In this document: one piece after another, positions 56,701-64,000 of the stretch
Numbering within the stretch: position 1 is the first letter of the stretch
Layout of the letters: each line of letters opens with the position of its first letter
Position numbers and translations under genes: made by a program
The notes under the pieces: model-generated
Database searches by the model: none
Told to the model about the DNA's origin: nothing
Seen by the model: the letters and a program-made list of their open reading frames with translations, nothing else
From: Glandiceps talaboti
Lineage: Eukaryota > Hemichordata > Enteropneusta > Spengelidae
Length of the DNA stretch: 64,000 bases
Direction of reading: 5' to 3'
Assembly: GCF_964340395.1 (NCBI RefSeq)
Contig: NC_135558.1
Location: forward strand, 18,115,771-18,179,770

Positions 56701-59700
56701 TCGTTGCTTTCGATCGCAAGGTCATCAGTGGAATTATTTGGACTACTGTAACCCAAACTATTGTACAGGATACCTGACACACCTTTACTCTGGGGGAAGT
56801 GTTAACTTATTGGTATAAGAACGAACACATTCAGCTTGTATGTACTATTTATATGCTAGTTTAGGGGCCCATTTTACCACTGCCAGCCGTGGTAAAATGG
56901 GATTTTACCACAGTTATTATCCAATCAGAATGGCGCATAGTAGCATGATATAATATAATTTCTATTTTATAACATGTGAGATAAGATAGATGTACATTTG
57001 ATTGTCAACAGGCAATAATTCAAATCAATAATCTAAGTGAAATGACTTCCAATTGGCAGATGAACAGCATTATTAAAGGTTTGGAACTTTGTAAGCCAAT
57101 AGTAATGTCTTTTAGTAAGATGCACACTTCTCTGAATGATAAAAAAAAAATCAAATATTAACTTTTCCATAGGACAATCTTTTATGTTGATTTTGGCAAT
57201 CATTTGATATATTTATGATCAAATATGTGAAATATTTCTTATTACATTTCAACAAAATTTAATAGTCCCCCTAGACTGTCGACAGTCGCTCGCGCCTTTT
57301 TCCCTACGTTTTATCTAAACTCCGGTCCGGCGCAACACTAGTAATAGTATAATCGCAAACTGATATCGAGGGCCGTATTGCGAAGGCCCAAGCTCGGGCC
57401 TTCGGCCCTCGACCTCGGGCCTTCGGCCCTCAATTTGCGATTAGACTAGTGTTGCGCGGGATCGGAGTTTAGATAAAACTTTGGGCAAAAAAGGCGCGAG
57501 CGACTGTCGACAGTCTATAGTCCCCCCTCATGTAGACACAGCTTGATATGAATTATGATAGAGGGACTATGGTTCAGATCATTTCAGGCAGACTATGACC
57601 TAGGTCACAGGGTCATGACCTTAACACTTATCATATTTGCTTCAAACATGTAATATTAGATGATCAGTTTCATATCCATGTATGTTATACGTACACTGAC
57701 CTGACCAAATAAGAATTTCCTGTTATAGTGTTAATGATTTATATTTCATACATGTTGTTTTTCTAGTTTACTCTGTATTGCCTGCCATAAAAGTGTACTA
57801 GCTGTAACTGGAATATTAAATTTAAGATAACCAACATTCTACTGTGCGCAAGGCCAGATTCAATGTAAAATATGGAAATTGACTATATGCCTCTCGTCAT
57901 TCTACGTCATAGCAATGCATGTCTATGTCACAACAATGCGTGTCTACATCGTTGCTCCTGCTGTGTTCGAAAAATGAGTCAAATTGTTCAAAATTGTCAT
58001 TACTTTCCCCCGATTTTTCTTGATATTACTGGCGCTGGTATAATTGTTATTCTCCAATATTTTTCTTCATTCAGCAGGAAAATACTCGTGACGTAAGGGT
58101 TTTGGCACTACGAGTTGACAAAGACCCCTTAGGTCACTTGTATTTTCCAATTGGCTGAACAAGAAAAATTTGGGGAAATAACATCTAAGTATATTCACTG
58201 AAAATTGCTAAAATGCCCATTAATATATGCCATAGACCAGGGTGTATACATTGTTGTAATCCATATTTTCTGTGCAAATGCAATAACTTGGCTTGTGCAT
58301 GGTACATGTAGTACATATATAAAGAATGTTGAATTAAGTGATACATGTATGTCATACACATTTGTATGTCATATGACTGAACGGTGCACAAATTTAGTCA
58401 GCTATAGAAAATTACATCTTCATATCCTTTGTGTGGTATATATCAAAGCAGGTCCTTTGATAATTACATAGTTTGTCCCTTTCTTGTTTATGTTATTGTT
58501 CAATTGATTCATTTTTGATGAGTTCATCAGAGTGGGTGTATTTTAATCAGGTTTCCATTGACTGATGGAAAATGATGAATTGTTCTATTTGTCCATATTG
58601 TTGGAATTATCAATATCACGATAATTACTTTTTATGAGACATAATTTGGTGTGTGTATGTTTTAAGAGTCTCCTAGCTGTCAGACAAAGAGGTCATTGAC
58701 TGGGATATGTCTATGAATGTTCTCAATGGTCCAGGTATGAAATTAATAATGAATTAATATTATTACATGTATAATTTATCCAACTGGATTAGCTGTTGTT
58801 TTTGGCAACAGTTTCATGTCCTATCCTGGATGCTTCTTCAGGCCAACTGATAATCTAATGACAGATGGTTGGTGACACCTGACGGAGTAGAATTGTCATG
58901 TGAGGATGAAGATCGTGGAGGAATTTTCCTACTCACAGTGTTGTACAAGTTATGACGTAGTCCCTCTCTTAATTAATTCTCTTCCCTGTTAAGAGAATTA
59001 ATCCTATTGACCGCGATATTTGAAGAGGGAAAAATGGAAGTTTTAATAAATAATTTGTACATGTAATGATGATAATAAAAACACTTGTAAAGTGCCATAC
59101 ATATATGTATAATCCTGAAAGTTCATAGGCGTTGAACACTCCAAAAACATAAAATAAATATGATGAGTGGAATACACAGTATTTATCATATAAAATAAAA
59201 TAAAATAAAATAAAATAAAACAAAATAAATAAGATAAAATAATATGATATTATTGTGAAAATGTTGTAGAGAACTAAAAAAAAAAAGACTTGATGAAATA
59301 TTTTCAATTGACATTTTAATGTATTGATATAGACATTGGAAAGATGATAAAAGTCCATCTTGGCCAATTGCCCATTGAGTGTTGGTGATACTTGCAATGC
59401 AGAAGTGGAAATATCATTGTGTACCAAGTAGTCAATGATTGCAATTAATGTGTTACCATCAGTGTGCCCTCTAATGATAGTTCAATTTTGTTGTGAGTCA
59501 AAATGAGAAAAACTGGAATTTCTTGTGAGTCACTACAAGTTGTAAAAGATAGGGGAACACCAAATGTTGGTGCGTCACAAGAAATTGTGTGCGTCAGCGG
59601 TGCATCAAATTGGCTTAAAGGGCATACTGGTTATCATGCTTAATGATCAAGAAATATCATTGCTGGTATGCATACATTGTATCTCATGATGGTCAAACAT

Positions 59701-60696
59701 CCTGGCAAATTAAAGTTAATTTCACAACTATTGCATACATGTAGTTAGTGAAGCTGACTCAGAATCTGCAAGTTGCAATTTTTAGCTTTGTCACTGTCAT
59801 TTGTTTCTGAAGTGAATGACTAAAATTAAACCTTACGTTAACAGAGTTGAATGGTGAGCCATCATTGTGTCCCAGTTAACCTAGTTGTATGAATGGTTAC
59901 CTCAAAAAATTTTGGGAACTTAATCCTGTGCTTCTCACAATCTGCACAGATTTTATGTTCCCTTTCTTGTTAAAGATAATCAAGGGCTGTTGTGCCACTA
60001 TAGGTCTATGCCAAGGGTGATAATAAGTGTATAGCTGCACCCTTTGCAGAGAAATGGACACATAATTGTTATTATTGATAGTTACAACTTTATTTAGTGT
60101 TATATTTTAATGTTTGTTTGTTTTCTGTGTTTTAGGTCTACTAGGGCAAGGACTATGTCAGAGCCCAGCTGGCGAGGGTTACTTCAACGGCACCAGTTCA
60201 GCTCTTTTGAACTCCTATGTAAATATGCGAAACCAGACCAGCTTTAGTTTTAGGACTTGTGAGGGAGGAACACTTTTATACCAGAAAAAACAACTCAACC
60301 CAGTACACAGTATTAAAATTGCACTTGATAAAAATAACGGGAGTTTGTTACTCTCCCTAACACTACAGTCAACTACTTCGGATATATACCTCGGGAATAA
60401 TCTAAACAATAACCAATGGTATACGCTTAATCTGCAGTACAGACTAGGTACTGTTTCACTTTCTGTTGGAAATTATGAAACTGTTGTTGCCATGGAGAAT
60501 GGATTAAATAGTTATTTTTTGACATTGGATGTAGTTGATAGCGGAATGCATATCGGTGCTGTGAGAGATGGAGACAACTACGTGGATTATTTTACAGGAT
60601 GTATAAGCGAAGGCCCATCAGTATTACTAAGTCGAGCATTATCTTCAAAAAATGTTGTGTGGGGAGAATGTCCGCTAACTACTCAACCTGAATGTG
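48102..60696 (+). CDS. Secreted or membrane laminin-G domain protein, first two exons
   Basis: Exon 1 (48,102-48,138) encodes MLFLWVITVFAT plus one base. Exon 2 (60,136-60,696) follows after a 12-kb intron, phase 1 at both ends, so exon 2 is a symmetric module typical of extracellular domains. The joined N-terminus is a signal peptide of about 21 residues ending LLGQGLCQ. Residues 23 to about 195 form a laminin-G-like domain: TSFSFRTCEGGTLLYQ, WYTLNLQYRLGTVSLSVGN, and a closing Cys pair in YFTGCISEG and WGECPL. N-glycosylation sequons are NGT, NQT and NGS. The exon ends at a GTAAGT donor with no further exon seen before the window ends, so the gene is partial. Neurexin-, CSPG4- and EGF/LamG-type proteins all begin this way. 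One domain does not decide among them. Confidence 0.82.
50598..50787. repeat. Compound GTGA / GTAA microsatellite
   Basis: GTGA repeats at 50,602-50,661 and 50,697-50,727, mixed with AAGT repeats and ACATGT islands, to 50,787. Confidence 0.95.
51751..52023. mobile_element. Probable MITE, 273 bp
   Basis: Ends GGCTTGAAATTA and TAATTTCAAGCC form a 12-bp perfect inverted repeat. The interior has GGTAGTCCC, GTGGTAGCCC and GGTAGCCCC motifs on the same strand. No coding capacity and no clear target duplication. Confidence 0.55.
53340..54400. repeat. Degenerate local duplication (two clear copies, one weak)
   Basis: The sequence around GGCAGTCCAA, CATGAAAGCCT and GACAACTTAAAA occurs at about 53,370-53,480 and 53,895-54,020, each followed by CTTTCATTGTCTGA. 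A weaker relative lies near 54,330. Spacing is about 530 bp. Confidence 0.6.
53649..53756. mobile_element. Foldback MITE, 108 bp
   Basis: Twenty-two-base ends starting TTAGTCTGTAAGGTATGTCG match in inverted orientation with two transitions. The GC-rich interior can also fold (CACCCTCAC, and ACCCTCCGGAGGAGGGC at the centre). Confidence 0.7.
54450..54620. repeat. Dispersed repeat, copy a
   Basis: Begins GCCTCTAATGATAGT and contains AGATAGGGGAACATCAAAT, AGAAATTGTGTGCGTCAG and CATCAAATTGGCTTA. Same orientation as the copy at 59,459. Origin unknown. Confidence 0.75.
55300..55575. repeat. Imperfect tandem duplication, about 130 bp period
   Basis: AAAACAAGTAAA, TTCTTTAGGCTAGAAGT and GTCAAGAAAGCAGTACTCTG recur with substitutions at about 55,397-55,450 and 55,515-55,578, preceded by related GGGCATTCT / GGGACATTCT motifs. 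Confidence 0.6.
55947..56041. mobile_element. Foldback sequence, about 40-bp arms
   Basis: GGTACAATTCGC and CATATAGCAC on the left arm pair with GTGCTATATG and GCGAATTGTACC on the right arm. The mismatches include transversions. It is followed by a smaller CCCGCCTTCGGCGGG hairpin at 56,041-56,055. Probably an old DNA-element relic. Confidence 0.6.
56868..56901. repeat. 13-bp perfect hairpin
   Basis: CCCATTTTACCAC, an 8-nt loop, GTGGTAAAATGGG, then another ATTTTACCAC directly after. Likely the end of a DNA element. Confidence 0.6.
57263..57526. mobile_element. Palindromic MITE, 246 bp, with 9-bp target duplication
   Basis: The element at 57,272-57,517 begins TAGACTGTCGACAGTCGCTC and ends with its inverse. 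Arms of about 70 bp pair through ATCTAAACTCCG and CAACACTAGT. TAGTCCCCC occurs immediately on both sides (57,263-57,271 and 57,518-57,526). A 9-bp duplication fits the Mutator-like superfamily. The centre has two CGGGCCTTCGGCCCTC units. Confidence 0.8.
58972..59002. repeat. 12-bp perfect hairpin
   Basis: ATTAATTCTCTT, 7-nt loop, AAGAGAATTAAT. Isolated, no other sign of function. Confidence 0.5.
59187..59225. repeat. (AAAAT)n microsatellite
   Basis: About seven AAAAT-type repeats grading into AAATAAGAT. Confidence 0.85.
59459..59632. repeat. Dispersed repeat, copy b
   Basis: Homologous to 54,450-54,620 in the same orientation: CCTCTAATGATAGT start, GATAGGGGAACACCAAAT, GAAATTGTGTGCGTCAG, CATCAAATTGGCTTA. 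The copies differ by several small indels, so they are old. Confidence 0.75.
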
Positions 60697-61274
60697 GTAA
60701 GTGTATAATTTGATCAACATTTTGAGCTGAGGATGATGTGTATACACATGATATGAAAACTTTTTTTTCACAACATTTTTCAAATCATGAATAAAATAAC
60801 ATAATGATGAACACAATGAATTAATTTACCCTTCAAGATAAGAAACAGCATGTATATATTATTTAATGTAGAATGAATCTTAGAACTAAACTCTGTAAAC
60901 TTTCACTGATACCTTGTTCTAGAAAACCCTAATCTATTCTCTGTTAAAATCACGAAAGAAAAATCTGAGGTCACTGTACTAATTTTTGAGAGATAGGTTA
61001 AAATGATATCCAAATTTAGCTGTTTGAGAGAATCCAGTATGGCCAGCGAATATTGTGTTACTCCATGGGAAAATAAAAGATTGGTGATTTCTTTGAAAAC
61101 AAGATAGTGAACCCCTAAATTTCTTTTATAATTACAAAACAAACTTTCATTTAGCAACTTGAAAATTTAGAGAGAATTGAAGAACTCTGATTTTCAGGCA
61201 GTTTGTTCCAGAGGTGCATTCTACATTTGTACCATAAGATGGATGCATAAAAAAATAGGTTCAAATGTACATGT

Positions 61275-61448
61275 TGGGTGAGTTCAGGATAAAAGTTGTT
61301 TGTGATCTGTTAGCTAGCATGTCCATGATGCTGATCTGTGACTGTGCTAACTCTCATATAGTAAATGAGAGCTAGCGCAGTTGCAGATCCAGTGTTGTGG
61401 ACAGTCTAATTGATGGATCATAAATTGTTTTTATCCTGAATGCATCTG
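61275..61448 (+). ncRNA. Candidate long hairpin RNA, about 174 nt
   Basis: Bases 61,275-61,357 pair with 61,365-61,448 around a 7-nt loop, with one bulged base (61,390). By hand count there are about 58 Watson-Crick pairs, 19 G-U pairs, two A-C type mismatches and four others. The inner part (61,321-61,402) has a pre-miRNA-like size and shape. It lies on the sense strand of the laminin-G gene intron. It may instead be a palindromic transposon relic. Expression is unknown. Confidence 0.4.
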
Positions 61449-62337
61449 TATAAGTTGTACAGTTGTTTCGTTGGCGTATAGTACAGCACGTTTAGTGTCA
61501 CCCAAATCTAGCTTATTAGTTTTACTACTTTGTGTTGCCACAGAGTGAAACTCACACTTGTAGTCTGAACATACATAGTAACTGCACCAGCCCTACTTTT
61601 CATAAACACTACATTGTATGCCACTCTGTTAAACAAACACAAGACTGTGTGAATCCCACAGTTCAGCAAATCAGACTGACACAGTTTTAAATCCATCAAT
61701 CTTGTGACATGACAACAAAAAACAGATTTACATGGATTGTACGTTTTCACATCAACCAACCACCCTGTCTATGTAAGGTAATCCCATTACGCATTCACAC
61801 AGCTCTGATGTTACATGTAAAAGAATAGAGAATACACATCTGAATGAAATAGCAACAAAAGTGAATGCAGCCACTACAACAATCAGTCACAGTTACTTTG
61901 TCACTTAGGCTCACACAATAAACTAGATTACAAATAGCCATCATTGAGGTCATCCAATAACTATTGTTGTACTGGAATTTCCAGGCTTTTATGTCACTGA
62001 AAGACGGGATAAAGTTTATACACCTGTTCTGCATATGAATAAATGATTTTAAGTTTTTACTCTGGTTTGAATACCAGGATTGGAGGTTATAGACTGGTGA
62101 TTGTGGGAAGAGTGTTATAAAATGTTTATACCTGCCGTAAAAATGAGTACACAAATATTTCGAATTTCTGACTAGTTTAGCACCTCAACAAGTGGCTCAA
62201 GGATTCACATTTCAATACCAACTTTTCAATTAAAAGTAACATTTTTTCAGGCCCTTGACAATTTTTATGGCAGGCAGTGTTGCGTATTCTTGTCGTTCAT
62301 ATGCTGATGTTTACAATGTATGTATGTCAGTTTCAGT

Positions 62338-62408
62338 CCTTTCTGGCAAACATTCTGTTCCTTTCTGGCAAACATTCCTCTGTTCCTTTTTGGCAATCAG
62401 TCTGTTCC
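62338..62408. repeat. Short triplicated motif
   Basis: Three consecutive variants of CCTTTCTGGCAAACATTCTG (the third reads TTTTTGGCAATCAGTCTG). Confidence 0.75.
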
Positions 62409-63865
62409 ATTATTTTGTTCATGCCCAAATTTACTGAGAAGTATGCAGTCATTCTTGAAAATCAATGTAAATATGTATATCTTGGACAGTGCCGTAAAAG
62501 AGGCTGTGGTTTACGCCGATATTTCCAATGCTATTTACGATACTCTGTTGAGTTTGTTAAATAAGTGAAGTTGAGTCCAACTACAGAGAATACATGCTTC
62601 ATAGGGAGGTCAGACTTTCAGGATGTTGGTACATGTACAAGATCGATATGAAATGATAAGAACTTGCTCCCAATGAGGTTGAATTTAAAAAAGTTTAATT
62701 TCTATGTTTCGGTCCTGCACAAAGGAACCATTTTCAGGAATTCAAAAACAAAATAAAATAACAGTAGATAAGAAATAAAATGAAAAACAACCAAAAGAAC
62801 TATTTTTTATGTAAAATGGCAAACACAGCTCATAGAAATGAAACCCAGTTGAAACACTATTCCCATTTAATTACACAAAGTTAAATTTACAACAACAGTA
62901 TTTGAACATACACATTTTATACCAATGATTTTTTGTGAGAAAATGGATGTGACAATTAGTTGTCTAGCAACTAGTTAAGTTTTTTCCTGCAATCCTCCAA
63001 ATTAATACTAAAGCTAAATTCTGGGTGTGTTTGAACTGTGATAATTCGAAAAAAGTGTTGGGTATTCTTGTACTGTGACTTCTCTAGGTTTATAGCTGTA
63101 TTTGTATTTCATAGACAGAAAAACCAGGAGTTCTATATTGATTTCAACTTGCTATTTACCAAGCATTGCCATTGGCTGCCTTTTGAAATTAGATATTAAA
63201 CCCAACAGAGACCATGTGAATGTCATAATTATTGTTTTCAGTTGCTGTTTTTGTCTGATCATGATATCCTTTATCTTTTCTATAAAGTGAAATGAAGCTT
63301 GTCATGGAATAAACAATTTTGGACTGTACGTAGACAGAATAAAATTTGTGAAAGGTTACATGTATTGTATAACGTTTTGTATATGAGCTTTAAAGCCTTG
63401 AATAACATGAATAAAGTATAATACAGTTAAATGTGGCTGATTTCCCTTGAGATTTGCTAGTGTTAGAAGTCTGCACATGTACAGAATGTGAACAGTTACT
63501 GATAATCAAGTTTGAAAGTACAATGAAGTATTCAAAGTTGGTTTTATTTTATTTTTTGTCAAAATCTGATGGTGGAATCTGCATCCTCAAGCATTTACCT
63601 GTGACATCCAATGCCAAGGTCAGAGATTATTTGATACCACAAGTATTGTTTAGAGTAGAATTGGGTAGGAAGATAAAGAGGCCATCAACTCAGAACGATA
63701 TCAAACACAAACAATAATATATGAAGGAAATACATGTAAAGAAATAGCTGATTTGTGTATGAGCAGATTGGTATGTTTCATAGGAAGTGTGACTGCAGAA
63801 TTGATACACACATCATGCACATGTATGCATGCATGTACACATGCAGACAATTGTAAATGCACAGT

Positions 63866-63867
<2 letters not shown>

Positions 63868-63933
<66 letters not shown>
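63868..63933. repeat. (CA)n microsatellite
   Basis: About 32 CA dinucleotides. Confidence 0.97.
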
Positions 63934-63935
<2 letters not shown>

Positions 63936-64000
63936 CCAATAAATCCATTGAAAAAGTGTTATGCACTGCCCACAATGGCATGAATACAAATTAAACTGTT

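Larger units (their letters stand above)
48139..60135. other. First intron of the laminin-G gene, 12 kb
   Basis: No supported coding exon. Open frames are short and unrelated to known families. It contains the microsatellites, foldback elements and dispersed repeats listed below. A stretch at 50,421-50,520 holds two copies of an AGAGACTTGGCT motif unit about 40 bp apart. Confidence 0.65.
60697..64000. other. Second intron of the laminin-G gene, no exon seen
   Basis: Sequence after the exon 2 donor. It holds the long hairpin, a short triplicated motif and a CA repeat (listed separately). No phase-1 exon with laminin-G or EGF features was found. Confidence 0.55.

Noticed and set aside
62484-62568. 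Similarity of GCCGTAAAAGAGGCT near 62,492 to the same string near 41,482
   Set aside because: The match is about 15-20 bases and fades on both sides. Shared ancestry cannot be argued from it.
63454-63717. 87-codon frame near the right end as exon 3 of the laminin-G gene
   Set aside because: No suitable acceptor, no laminin-G or EGF features, and no donor seen.

Overview
The window is nuclear DNA of an animal. It has spliced genes with GT-AG introns, a mitochondrial ribosomal protein gene with a targeting peptide, a secreted laminin-G protein, a non-LTR retrotransposon, a pogo/Tigger transposon relic and abundant microsatellites. The AT-rich background and the many TACATGTACATGTA-like motifs suggest a marine invertebrate such as a lancelet or mollusc. 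That assignment is an inference.

Bases 1 to about 41,070 are one tandem gene array with seven copies of a roughly 4-7.6 kb unit. Each unit has the same parts in the same order: (a) a CpG-rich upstream block; (b) a 64-nt first exon starting with ATG and ending in a phase-1 GTAAGA donor; (c) an intron of about 0.33-0.96 kb; (d) a long second exon coding for a charged coiled coil of 35-residue repeats; (e) a CTGT microsatellite; (f) an array of a 58-bp minisatellite; (g) a conserved tail leading into the next upstream block. Copies 3, 4 and 5 encode 506 residues and have ten 35-residue repeats. Copies 2, 6 and 7 encode 437 residues and have eight. Copy 1 is frameshifted. The last copy lacks the minisatellite and runs into a decayed eighth 3' end and a unique flank. 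That flank also appears, out of place, behind copy 2. A 5'-truncated LINE sits at the same spot in the minisatellites of copies 3 and 4, so that pair arose by a recent duplication of about 7 kb. I do not recognise the coiled-coil family and assign no function.

Bases 41,073-42,785 hold a foldback element and unremarkable sequence. MRPS2 (mitochondrial ribosomal protein uS2m) follows on the minus strand, rebuilt here from three exons (293 residues). Its second intron uses a GC donor and carries a Tigger-like element that keeps only the transposase DNA-binding domain. MRPS2 is head-to-head with a plus-strand gene whose first two exons encode a signal peptide and a laminin-G domain, separated by a 12-kb intron. 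That gene continues beyond the window.

The 12-kb intron and the 3.3 kb after exon 2 hold several foldback elements and dispersed repeats. The most interesting is a hairpin of about 174 nt at 61,275-61,448, whose mismatches are almost all G-U wobbles when read as plus-strand RNA. I saw no tRNA, rRNA or CRISPR array.
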